The notes under the pieces were generated by a model, which was not told where the DNA came from, made no database searches, and saw only the letters and a list, made by a program, of their open reading frames with translations. Shown in pieces: positions 1 through 6,848 of a stretch of 9,262 bases of DNA. The DNA lies in assembly GCA_023438325.1 (NCBI GenBank), contig JAEXRB010000016.1:1-9262 (forward strand). The letters run 5' to 3'. The DNA is from Pseudomonadota bacterium (lineage in GTDB: Bacteria > Pseudomonadota > Gammaproteobacteria > Xanthomonadales > Xanthomonadaceae). Each line of letters starts with the position of its first letter. Within the stretch, counting starts at the first letter, position 1. The translations under genes and the position numbers were made by a program.

Positions 1-169
1 AAACACCTGCACGCTCACCCACGTCGCCGGGCCACTGACGGTTTCGGCAAGTTTTGCCGCAGCCGCGGTTACCGCCACGCAAGTGCCCGCCCTGAGCTTG
101 CCGGCGTTGCTGCTGTTGCTGGCCTCGATGCTGCTGTCGATAGGCCTGATCAGACGCGGAACCCGATGA
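1..169 (+). CDS. C-terminal end of a secreted protein with IPTL-CTERM-like sorting tail (partial)
   Basis: The reading frame is open from base 2 to a TGA at 167-169, giving the last 55 residues of a gene that starts upstream of the window. The first part, NTCTLTHVAGPLTVSASFA, looks like the closing strand of an extracellular beta-sandwich repeat (C-T-L-T-x-V-x-G-x-x-T-V-x-A-x-F). It is followed by an Ala/Thr linker, then VPALSLPALL, a hydrophobic stretch of about 18 residues, and a basic end (RRGTR). That order (V/I-P-x-L motif, one membrane segment, Arg cluster at the extreme C-terminus) matches IPTL-CTERM and PEP-CTERM-type sorting signals, which anchor exported proteins until a membrane sortase-like enzyme processes them. 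The middle motif residues (usually S-E-W) are replaced by S-L-P, so the family match is approximate. The function of the whole protein cannot be told from this tail. A hairpin directly after the stop may be its terminator. Confidence 0.7.
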   Translation, partial: NTCTLTHVAGPLTVSASFAAAAVTATQVPALSLPALLLLLASMLLSIGLIRRGTR

Positions 170-172
170 AAG

Positions 173-196
173 CGTTGGGCAAGACCTCGCCCAACG
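173..196 (+). terminator. Hairpin just after the surface-protein gene, possible terminator
   Basis: Perfect 8-bp inverted repeat CGTTGGGC (173-180) / GCCCAACG (189-196) around an 8-base loop, starting 4 bases after the stop codon at 169. The position is right for a transcription terminator, but no T-run follows, so it may be a 3'-end stabilising hairpin or need Rho. Confidence 0.45.
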
Positions 197-210
197 ACGG
201 CTGACATCAC

Positions 211-256
211 CAGCACCGCTTGCCCTGCGCAAAAACCAGGATGACAAGCGGTGCTG
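211..256. repeat. 12-bp perfect inverted repeat with 22-base loop
   Basis: CAGCACCGCTTG (211-222) is the exact reverse complement of CAAGCGGTGCTG (245-256), with 22 bases between. It is the longest perfect inverted repeat I see outside genes in the window. It lies 14 bases downstream of the first hairpin. It is followed only by TTCC, so it is not a classical intrinsic terminator. It may be a second back-up termination hairpin for the upstream gene or the arms of a dispersed palindromic element. Confidence 0.55.
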
Positions 257-294
257 TTCCGCATGACATGGCGATACGGCTGCGGCCCCGCCGG

Positions 295-324
295 AAAAAA
301 ATGGCACGGACGAGAAGTGCCATT
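295..324 (-). terminator. Intrinsic terminator facing left (minus strand)
   Basis: On the minus strand the sequence reads AATGGCAC, nine-base loop, GTGCCATT, then a run of T. The arms are plus-strand 317-324 and 300-307, and the T-run is the complement of the seven A at 295-301. An 8-bp perfect stem running straight into a T-tract is the standard Rho-independent layout. It points away from dnaE, and no minus-strand gene lies immediately upstream of it, so the transcript it ends is unknown: either antisense transcription coming out of dnaE or a short RNA starting between about 340 and 500. Confidence 0.55.
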
Positions 325-338
325 GAGGCGCTGCCTCA
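324..338. repeat. 6-bp palindromic hairpin abutting the minus-strand terminator
   Basis: TGAGGC (324-329), GCT, GCCTCA (333-338): 6-bp perfect arms with a 3-base loop. It abuts the terminator stem at 300-324, sharing one base, so a minus-strand transcript would carry two back-to-back hairpins before the U-tract. It could also be a small operator upstream of the dnaE promoter. Confidence 0.45.
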
Positions 339-367
339 CCCTCAGGCATCTGCCACCACGTCAAGCC

Positions 368-396
368 TTGTCCGTCCCTTTCACCGGCACTACGCT
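368..396 (+). promoter_or_regulatory. Possible sigma-70 promoter for dnaE
   Basis: TTGTCC (368-373) and TACGCT (391-396) are separated by exactly 17 bases. They match TTGACA at 4 of 6 positions and TATAAT at 3 of 6, including its most conserved T, A and final T. Transcription would begin near 403, giving a leader of roughly 38 bases. No clear Shine-Dalgarno sequence precedes the ATG at 441. The match is modest, and it is proposed mainly on spacing and position. Confidence 0.35.
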
Positions 397-440
397 GGCC
401 GCTTGTTTTGCCCACGCCGATTCGGACACGCACCTGCTGA

Positions 441-3400
441 ATGGAACCGCGCTTCATCCACCTGCACTTGCACAGCGAGTTCTCGCTGGTCGACTCGACG
501 ATCCGTATCGGCGATCTGGTGAAAAGCTGCGCCAAGGCCGGAATGCCGGCGCTGGCACTGACCGATCAAGGCAACCTTTTCGCCTTGGTGAAGTTCTACC
601 GCGCTGCCGAAAAAGCCGGTGTGAAGCCCATCGTGGGCGCGGATGTATGGGTCGAAGATGCCGGCCTCAAACAGCCGGCGCGGCTGACCCTGCTGTGCCA
701 GAACCTGGAGGGCTATCGCAACCTGTCACGGCTGCTGTCGCGTGGTTATCTGGACGGGCATCGCGGCGAGCGCGTGGTGATCACGCCGGAATGGCTGCAC
801 GACATGCAAGGCGGATTGATTGCACTGGCCGGGCGGGAAAGCGATATCGGCCAGTGCCTGCTCGAAGGCCGCGAGGATGAGGCCGGCCTGCGTCTGGCGA
901 CATGGCAACGCCATTTCGGCGATCGTTTCTATCTCGAACTGACCCGCACCGGGCGTGCCGGCGAATCCACCTTCGAACCTGCGGCCCTGCGCCTTGCCCA
1001 CAGCTTGCGATGCCCGGTAGTGGCGAGCAACGATGTGCGCTTCCTCAGGCGCGACGACTTCGATGCCCACGAAGCACGCGTGTGCATCGCCAGCAGCCGC
1101 GTCCTGGCCGACCCGCGACGCCCGCACGATTACACCGCCGAGCAGTATTTCAAGTCGCCCGAGGATATGGTCGCGCTGTTTTCCGACCTTCCCGGCGCAC
1201 TGCAAAACTCGGTGGAAATCGCGCGCCGCTGCAATCTGGAACTGAGCTTCGGCACTTACTACCTGCCGGTGTTCCCGGTGCCCGAAGGCCACACACTGGA
1301 TTCGTGGATCGGCGAAGAATCCCGGCGCGGGTTGAACCTGCGACTGGACGGCTACCGCCTGCCCGCCGGTTTTGATCGGGCGCAGTACGAACAGCGCCTG
1401 GAAGTCGAACTCGGCGTGATTTGCCGCATGGGTTTCCCCGGCTACTTCCTGATCGTGGCCGACTTCATCAACTGGGCCAAGCAAAACGACATCCCGGTCG
1501 GCCCCGGCCGTGGCTCCGGTGCCGGCTCGCTGGTGGCCTGGGCCTTGCGCATCACCGATATCGATCCACTCGCCTACGGCTTGCTGTTCGAGCGTTTCCT
1601 CAATCCCGAACGCGTTTCGATGCCGGACTTCGACATCGACTTCTGCATGGACAAGCGCGACGTGGTGATCGACTACGTGGCCGAAAAATACGGCCGCGAC
1701 CACGTCAGCCAGATCATCACCTACGGCACCATGGCAGCCAAGGCCGTGGTGCGCGATTGCGGGCGCGTGCTCGGGCTTTCCTACGGTTTCGTGGACGGCA
1801 TCGCCAAGCTGATCCCGAACGTGCTGGGCATCGGCCTTGAAGACGCACTCGGGCGCACCGAAAAATCAAGGGAAAACGATGACCTGCGCTCCGCCGAGCT
1901 GATCCAGCGTTACGAGAACGAGGACGATGTCCGCGACCTGCTCGATCTGGCGCTCAAGCTCGAAGATCTCACCCGCAATGCCGGCAAGCACGCCGGCGGC
2001 GTGGTGATCGGGCCCAGGCCGCTGACCGAGTTTTCGCCGCTGTTCGCCGAACCGCCGAGCAAGACCGACACCCACCGCAGCATCGTCACCCAGTTCGACA
2101 AGGACGATGTGGAAGCCGTGGGCTTGGTGAAGTTCGACTTCCTCGGCCTGCGCACGTTGACGATCATCGATTGGGCGGTGAAAGCCATCAACCGCGAGCG
2201 TCATCGTCTTGGCGAGAAGGCGCTGGACATCGCGAGTATCGCGCTGACGGATCGGCCCACCTACGAGATTTTCTCGCAAGCCAAAACCGTGGCCGTGTTC
2301 CAGTTCGAATCCGGTGGCATGCAACGCCTGCTGAAAGATGCACGCCCGGACCGCTTCGAAGACCTGATCGCGCTGGTGTCGCTGTACCGCCCCGGCCCGA
2401 TGGATCTGATCCCCAGTTTCTGCAAACGCAAACACGGCGAAGAACCCATCGATTACCCCGATCCACGCGTGGAATCGGTCCTGAAAGAGACCTACGGCAT
2501 CATGGTCTATCAGGAGCAGGTGATGCAGATGGCGCAGATCGTCGGCGGCTACTCGCTCGGCGGCGCCGACCTTTTGCGCCGTGCGATGGGCAAGAAGAAA
2601 GTCGAGGAAATGGCGAAGGAGCGCGCCAAGTTCCGCGACGGCGCCGCAGGCAACGGCCTGGACGAATTCAAGGCCGACGAAATCTTCGACCTGATGGAGA
2701 AGTTCGCCGGCTACGGCTTCAACAAATCGCACGCCGCCGCCTACGCCCTGGTGAGTTACCAGACCGCATGGCTGAAGGCGCACTATCCGGCGCAGTTCAT
2801 GGCGGCGGTGCTGTCCTCGGACATGGACAACACTGACAAAGTGGTCACCTTCCTCACTGAGTGCCGTGCCATGGGCCTCACCGTGCTGCCGCCGGATGTG
2901 AACGCTTCGGACTACATGTTCGAAGCCGTGGATGCGCGCACGCTGCGCTATGGCCTCGGCGCGATCAAGGGCGTGGGCGAAGGCGCCTGCCGCGAGATCG
3001 CCCGCTTGCGTGAAGAAGGCGGCGCGTATCGTGATCTGTTCGATTTCTGCCAGCGTCTCGGGCAGAAGGTGAACAAGCGCGTGCATGAAACCCTGATTGC
3101 CTCCGGCGCGGTCGATGCCCTCGGTGCCAACCGCGCCAGTCTGGCCGCGCAATTGCCCGATGTGCTGCGCGCCACCGATCAAATGGCACGCGATCGCGCT
3201 GCCGGCCAGGTCGACATGTTCGGCAATGCGACCACCTCGGAAACGCCCATCCTGCCGGTCTTCGAGCCGCTGCCCGAATGGCCGCTGCTCGAACGCCTCA
3301 ATGGCGAACGCGACACCTTGGGCCACTACCTCAGCGGGCATCCGATCGACCCGCTGCGCGAGTTCGTTTCCGGCCTTGTCGCCTGCACTCTGGATGGCGT

Positions 3401-3983
3401 GGATGCCGCGCTCGAACAACGCCGCTTCCAGCGCGGCAACGACGCCCTGGTGATGCTGGCCGGGCAAGTGGTTGCGGTGAACCGACGCAACGAAGACCGC
3501 GCCTTCGTCGCCATCGAAGATGGCTTCGGACGCATCGAAGCCACCATTTATTCCGATGCGCTGCGCGACATGGGCGAAGCCCTGCTCCAGCGCGACACGT
3601 TTCTCCTCATCGAAGGCAAGCTGCACGAAGATCGTTTCCGTGGCGGCACCGGCATCCGCCTGAGCCGTGCCTGGGACATCAACGCCTATTGCGCCGAATA
3701 CGGCCAACGCCTGCGTCTCACGCTCGATGCCACCGTGGCCGGCATCGACACCGCCGTGCGCGCCGCGATTGCGCCGTATCGCACCGGCGGAAAGGCTGCG
3801 CTCACGCTGGAAATCCTCACCGCCACCGCACGCGGCATGGTCGATACCGACGACGGCCTGCGCCTGCGCACCGAACCGGCGTTGCTTGAAGCCCTGCGCG
3901 CCGTGCCGGGCGTTTCACGCGTGGCCTTGAAGCTCGCTCGCGCCACACCGCTACCGCCGCGCGAGCGGGAAAAAGACAATTGA
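441..3983 (+). CDS. dnaE: DNA polymerase III subunit alpha
   Basis: Catalytic subunit of the replicative DNA polymerase, working in the cytoplasm with the epsilon proofreader and the beta clamp. The product is 1180 residues (E. coli: 1160). It starts with a PHP domain (HLHLHSEF at about 7-14, running to about residue 280). The polymerase palm carries PDFDIDF at 395-401, with D398 and D400 as the metal ligands equivalent to E. coli D401 and D403. The third catalytic Asp is D566 in VKFDFLGLRTLTII. Further family blocks are GKHAGGVVIGP, YRPGPMDLIPSF, YQEQVMQMAQ and GYGFNKSHAAAYALVSYQ. A helix-hairpin-helix region follows (about 837-870), then the clamp-binding peptide QVDMF (923-927; E. coli QADMF) and an OB fold (about 1000-1085). 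The ATG at 441 puts the PHP motif at the usual distance from the N-terminus; its ribosome binding site is poor. Neighbours are unusual: rnhB upstream and accA downstream, common in gammaproteobacteria, are absent. No sign of damage. Confidence 0.98.
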   Translation: MEPRFIHLHLHSEFSLVDSTIRIGDLVKSCAKAGMPALALTDQGNLFALVKFYRAAEKAGVKPIVGADVWVEDAGLKQPARLTLLCQNLEGYRNLSRLLSRGYLDGHRGERVVITPEWLHDMQGGLIALAGRESDIGQCLLEGREDEAGLRLATWQRHFGDRFYLELTRTGRAGESTFEPAALRLAHSLRCPVVASNDVRFLRRDDFDAHEARVCIASSRVLADPRRPHDYTAEQYFKSPEDMVALFSDLPGALQNSVEIARRCNLELSFGTYYLPVFPVPEGHTLDSWIGEESRRGLNLRLDGYRLPAGFDRAQYEQRLEVELGVICRMGFPGYFLIVADFINWAKQNDIPVGPGRGSGAGSLVAWALRITDIDPLAYGLLFERFLNPERVSMPDFDIDFCMDKRDVVIDYVAEKYGRDHVSQIITYGTMAAKAVVRDCGRVLGLSYGFVDGIAKLIPNVLGIGLEDALGRTEKSRENDDLRSAELIQRYENEDDVRDLLDLALKLEDLTRNAGKHAGGVVIGPRPLTEFSPLFAEPPSKTDTHRSIVTQFDKDDVEAVGLVKFDFLGLRTLTIIDWAVKAINRERHRLGEKALDIASIALTDRPTYEIFSQAKTVAVFQFESGGMQRLLKDARPDRFEDLIALVSLYRPGPMDLIPSFCKRKHGEEPIDYPDPRVESVLKETYGIMVYQEQVMQMAQIVGGYSLGGADLLRRAMGKKKVEEMAKERAKFRDGAAGNGLDEFKADEIFDLMEKFAGYGFNKSHAAAYALVSYQTAWLKAHYPAQFMAAVLSSDMDNTDKVVTFLTECRAMGLTVLPPDVNASDYMFEAVDARTLRYGLGAIKGVGEGACREIARLREEGGAYRDLFDFCQRLGQKVNKRVHETLIASGAVDALGANRASLAAQLPDVLRATDQMARDRAAGQVDMFGNATTSETPILPVFEPLPEWPLLERLNGERDTLGHYLSGHPIDPLREFVSGLVACTLDGVDAALEQRRFQRGNDALVMLAGQVVAVNRRNEDRAFVAIEDGFGRIEATIYSDALRDMGEALLQRDTFLLIEGKLHEDRFRGGTGIRLSRAWDINAYCAEYGQRLRLTLDATVAGIDTAVRAAIAPYRTGGKAALTLEILTATARGMVDTDDGLRLRTEPALLEALRAVPGVSRVALKLARATPLPPREREKDN

Positions 3984-3984
3984 C

Positions 3985-4016
3985 CAAGCAGGAATGATCA
4001 GGCCTGCGTGCGCTTG
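3985..4016. terminator. Imperfect hairpin between convergent genes, weak terminator candidate
   Basis: In the 74-base gap between the dnaE stop and the kinase stop, CAAGCAGG (3985-3992) can pair with CCTGC (4003-4007) or, with a bulge, with GCTTG (4012-4016). No T-run follows on either strand. This is the only folding candidate I see for ending the two converging transcripts, and it is weak. Confidence 0.25.
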
Positions 4017-4057
4017 CAAACGGACGCTATCTCGGCAAAAACCCTGCGACCACCCGA

Positions 4058-5410
4058 TCAGGACAACGGCAATTCGATCCGTGCCACGCAGCCGCGCACA
4101 TCCCCGCGATTTTCCAGCACCAGCGTGCCGCCATGGCCTTCGGCGATCTGACGGGCGAGCACCAGACCAATGCCCGAGCCTCCGGGCTTGGTGGTGAAGA
4201 ACGGCACGAACAGGTTGTCCGAACCGGTAAGGCCCAAACCTTCGTCGCGGATCTCGATGCGCAACCGGCCGCCTTCGATCGTCCAGTCGAACATGACACC
4301 GCCGCCGGTGACGAGCGAGGCTTCGATGGCATTCTTGATGAGGTTGATGAGGGCCTGTTCGAGTTGATCGGGATCGGCCGCGATACGCAGGGCCGGCCCC
4401 TCACGCAATGCCACCGGAAGGCGCAGGTCTAGCGCTGCGACACGCCGCAGCAGCGGCGCCAGGTCCACATCGCGGCACTGCGGCGGCGGCAGGCGCGCGA
4501 GCGTGGTGTAGTCGATCATGAAGCGCCCCAGTGCATCGGCACGATCTCCGATCACGCGCAAGCCGTGCTGGGCATCGTCGACGAAATCAGGCGGCGGCGG
4601 CACCTGATCGAGCAGGCTGGAGAGGGTGCCGGCCATCGATTTGATCGGCGCGAGCGAGTTGTTGAGTTCGTGTCCGAGCACGCGGATCAGGCGCTGCCAG
4701 GCCTGTTGCTCCTCCTCGCGCAAGGCACGGGAAAGATCATTGACCACGAGAAGATCATGCGGTCGCCCTTCGGTGCGGACGACGAAATGGCGCACATCGA
4801 AACGCCCGGATGCGCCCGGAAAATCGAGCCGCCGGGTTTCGCCGCCGCGCACATCGCGCAAGCCATGCAAACCGAGCGCTTCGGCGGATTCGCCGATGGC
4901 CAAAGCAGCACGGCGGCCGAGCAGGCGTTCGCCCGCCGGATTGATCAGGTGCAGCCGGCCTTGCGCATCGAAACCGAACAGGGCGATGTCGATGGCGGCG
5001 ATGATCTTGCCGAGCAAGGCACTGGCCTCCTCGCTGCGCAGGCGTTGTTCGCGCAACGTCTGGGCCAGCGCATTGACCTCGCGTACCACCTCGCCCACCG
5101 CATCATTCCGCCGCGCCGCCGCGCCGCGCAGGCTGTAATCGCCTTCGCGCAGGGCTTCGAGCAGATTGCCCAGGGTATAAAGCGGAAACACCACGCGGCG
5201 GCGCAGGCGCAATGCCAATGCCAGGCTGGCGATGCCCGCCAGGCTCAAGGCGATGAGACTTGCGCTGTCGAACCCGCGCTGCCAGGCCAGCCACACCGCC
5301 ACGCCCAAACCCGGCAAGGCCACCCACAACGCGAGCCGGAGGATGCGATGCTCGTAGGCGATGCCGGCACCGAAGCTGCGCCGAGCACGATGAGCGGGAA
5401 GCTCGTTCAT
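4058..5410 (-). CDS. Membrane sensor histidine kinase, partner of the NtrC-family regulator
   Basis: A 450-residue histidine kinase that should phosphorylate the regulator encoded just upstream. Two membrane segments (about 24-43 and 49-68) are joined by only a few residues, so there is almost no periplasmic domain. A HAMP-like linker with coiled-coil character follows (about 70-130), then a PAS-like domain (about 130-225, including GFDAQGRLHLINPAGERLLG). The dimerisation/phosphoacceptor helix holds VLGHELNNSLAPI, with H247 as the expected phosphorylated His. The ATPase domain shows the N-box NLIKN (N356, N360), G1 as D389-E-G-L-G, the F-box FVPFFTTK (401-408) and G2 GSGIG (411-415). All catalytic boxes are intact. 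I chose the ATG at 5410 because it overlaps the regulator's stop as ATGA; the frame stays open further upstream, but only within the regulator gene. The HELNNSLAPI form is, from memory, typical of kinases paired with sigma-54 regulators near export ABC transporters; no transporter is visible here. Confidence 0.93.
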   Translation of the reverse strand: MNELPAHRARRSFGAGIAYEHRILRLALWVALPGLGVAVWLAWQRGFDSASLIALSLAGIASLALALRLRRRVVFPLYTLGNLLEALREGDYSLRGAAARRNDAVGEVVREVNALAQTLREQRLRSEEASALLGKIIAAIDIALFGFDAQGRLHLINPAGERLLGRRAALAIGESAEALGLHGLRDVRGGETRRLDFPGASGRFDVRHFVVRTEGRPHDLLVVNDLSRALREEEQQAWQRLIRVLGHELNNSLAPIKSMAGTLSSLLDQVPPPPDFVDDAQHGLRVIGDRADALGRFMIDYTTLARLPPPQCRDVDLAPLLRRVAALDLRLPVALREGPALRIAADPDQLEQALINLIKNAIEASLVTGGGVMFDWTIEGGRLRIEIRDEGLGLTGSDNLFVPFFTTKPGGSGIGLVLARQIAEGHGGTLVLENRGDVRGCVARIELPLS

Positions 5411-6783
5411 CCTTGGATTCCGAACTTCTCCAGACGCCGGTAAAGCGCCGCACGCGAAAGGCCAAGCACGTCTGCGGCCCGCTGGATATTGCCTCCGCAC
5501 TGATCCAGCGCATTGCGCACCATGGCCTGCTCGGCCTGTTCCAGCGTCATGTTCGCCGGCAGCGCGACATCGGCACTCGTCGACGCCGCGGCGAGCGTTT
5601 GCAGGCTGAAATCGAATTGGTCGATCTGGCCGCGCCTGCCCATCAGCACGGCGCGCTCGATCACGTGCGACAGTTCGCGCACGTTGCCCGGCCACCCATA
5701 CTGTTCCAGCGTGCGCAATGCCGAAGGCGAAAAACTCAATCCATCACGCTGATAGCGCGTCGCGAAACGCCCCAGGAAGGCAGAAGCCATCGCGGCGATG
5801 TCCTCGCGTCGTTCGCGCAATGGCGGCAAGCGCAGTTCCACCGTATTGAGGCGGAACAGCAAATCCTTGCGGAAGCGCCCCTGCGCCACTTCGTCGGCGA
5901 GATCGGCATTGGTGGCCGAAACCAGGCGCACGTCCACCTTCAGCGTGCGCGAAGAACCGACGCGCTCCAGCTCGCCATCCTCCAGCACGCGCAGCAATTT
6001 GGGCTGCTGGCTCGGCGGAATGTTGGCGATTTCATCCAGAAACAAGGTGCCGCCATCGGCCAGCTCGAAGCGGCCGATGCGGTCGGCACGCGCATCGGTG
6101 AATGCGCCCTTCACATGGCCGAACATTTCCGACTCGAACACGCTCTCGGCGATGCCGCCCATGTTGACCTTGATCAGCGATTTTCCGGCACGACGCGAGC
6201 GTGCGTAGAGATGCCGCGCCAGCACGCCCTTGCCCGTACCGTTTTCGCCCAGGATCAGCACATTGGCATCCGAGGGCGCCACCTTTTCGAGCATGTCCAT
6301 CACCGCATGCATGGAGGGCGCTGCGGCGATGAAGTCGTCCTCGCCCTCGCCACGCAGCAGTGCATTTTCGTGCTCCAGCCGGGCCTGGTCGCGGCGCGCG
6401 CGGCCCAGTTCCACCTGCGTTCGCAACACGCTGGCAAGGCGGCGGTTGTCCCACGGTTTCTCGATGAAGTCGCCGGCACCGGCGCGCATCGCCTGTACGG
6501 CGATATCGATGCTGCCCCACGCCGTCATCACCACCACCGGAAGCTCCGGCGCAAGTTTGCGCAAGCCCTGGAGCAGTTCCAGGCCTTCCTGCCCCGAAGT
6601 GGTGTCGCGGCTGTAGTTGAGGTCGATCAGGGCGGCGTCGAAACGCTCGGTGCCGGCCAGCGCGAGCGCCTCGCCCGGGGCCGCGCTGGTCACGCAGGCA
6701 AAGCGTTCGGCCTTGAGCAAAAGGCGCAACGCCGCCAGCACATCAGGTTGGTCGTCACAAATCAGGATGCGGGGTTCTTTCAT
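5407..6783 (-). CDS. Sigma-54-dependent response regulator, NtrC family (GAFTDA variant)
   Basis: A 458-residue DNA-binding activator of sigma-54 promoters, first gene of a two-gene operon with its kinase. The receiver domain (about 4-120) has the acidic pair D10-D11, phosphoacceptor D54, T87 and K109. The AAA+ domain (about 150-385) has Walker A GENGTGKG (179-186), the sigma-54 contact loop written GAFTDA (226-231) instead of GAFTGA, Walker B TLFLDE (246-251), the arginine-finger region GRFRKDLLFRLN and GNVREL (366-371). The C-terminus is a Fis-type helix-turn-helix (about 428-456, GGNIQRAADVLGLSRAALYRRL). The full domain set implies phosphorylation-controlled ATP-driven opening of sigma-54 RNA polymerase. 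The start at 6783 gives the usual receiver beginning (M-K-E-P-R-I-L-I-C-D-D); no good Shine-Dalgarno precedes it. Its stop overlaps the kinase start by 4 bases, suggesting coupled translation. Target genes are unknown. Confidence 0.96.
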   Translation of the reverse strand: MKEPRILICDDQPDVLAALRLLLKAERFACVTSAAPGEALALAGTERFDAALIDLNYSRDTTSGQEGLELLQGLRKLAPELPVVVMTAWGSIDIAVQAMRAGAGDFIEKPWDNRRLASVLRTQVELGRARRDQARLEHENALLRGEGEDDFIAAAPSMHAVMDMLEKVAPSDANVLILGENGTGKGVLARHLYARSRRAGKSLIKVNMGGIAESVFESEMFGHVKGAFTDARADRIGRFELADGGTLFLDEIANIPPSQQPKLLRVLEDGELERVGSSRTLKVDVRLVSATNADLADEVAQGRFRKDLLFRLNTVELRLPPLRERREDIAAMASAFLGRFATRYQRDGLSFSPSALRTLEQYGWPGNVRELSHVIERAVLMGRRGQIDQFDFSLQTLAAASTSADVALPANMTLEQAEQAMVRNALDQCGGNIQRAADVLGLSRAALYRRLEKFGIQG

Positions 6784-6848
6784 GATTGAACTCTAACGCA
6801 GGAAAAATCGGTTACGACCCTGCCAACGGCAGGTATCATCGCGCTGCC
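6784..6848. promoter_or_regulatory. Divergent control region between the two signalling operons
   Basis: The 65 bases between the regulator ATG (minus strand, 6783) and the sigma-factor ATG (plus, 6849) must hold any promoter for both operons unless promoters lie inside the opposing genes. For the plus strand, TTACGA (6812-6817), 16 bases, TATCAT (6834-6839; 5 of 6 to TATAAT) is a plausible sigma-70-type promoter whose start would fall near 6846. For the minus strand, TAGAGT (6795-6790) is a weaker -10 candidate with start near 6783. Neither ATG has a clear Shine-Dalgarno sequence, so both transcripts could be leaderless or nearly so. Confidence 0.4.
6819..6833. promoter_or_regulatory. Palindrome in the divergent promoter, candidate operator
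   Basis: CCTGCC (6819-6824), AAC, GGCAGG (6828-6833): perfect 6-bp arms with a 3-base centre. It fills most of the spacer between the proposed -35 and -10 of the sigma-factor promoter and sits about midway between the two divergent start codons. That placement suits a dimeric regulator acting on both operons. The arms are short and GC-rich, so chance is possible. Confidence 0.4.

Noticed and set aside
220..522. Small plus-strand open frame(s) spanning the gap and the dnaE start
   Set aside because: Runs into dnaE in another frame, has Arg/Ser-rich composition, no convincing ribosome binding site, and crosses the hairpins of the gap.
1866..3707. 613-codon open frame on the minus strand inside dnaE
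   Set aside because: Antisense to a fully conserved DnaE; no motifs and biased composition.
4565..5443. 292-codon plus-strand open frame opposite the histidine kinase
   Set aside because: Shadow of the kinase gene, which has all its H, N, G1, F and G2 boxes on the minus strand.
5411..5695. Longer N-terminus for the histidine kinase (start near 5695)
   Set aside because: The extra stretch is the regulator's C-terminal helix-turn-helix region read in another frame. The ATGA overlap at 5407-5410 gives a natural start before the first membrane segment.
5260..6789. 509-codon plus-strand open frame opposite the response regulator
   Set aside because: The minus strand encodes an intact NtrC-type regulator here. 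The plus frame is Arg/His/Gln-rich without domains.
6786..6848. TTG start at 6786 for the sigma factor, adding 21 residues
   Set aside because: Would remove almost the whole divergent control region and adds residues not resembling the family N-terminus. The ATG at 6849 fits better.
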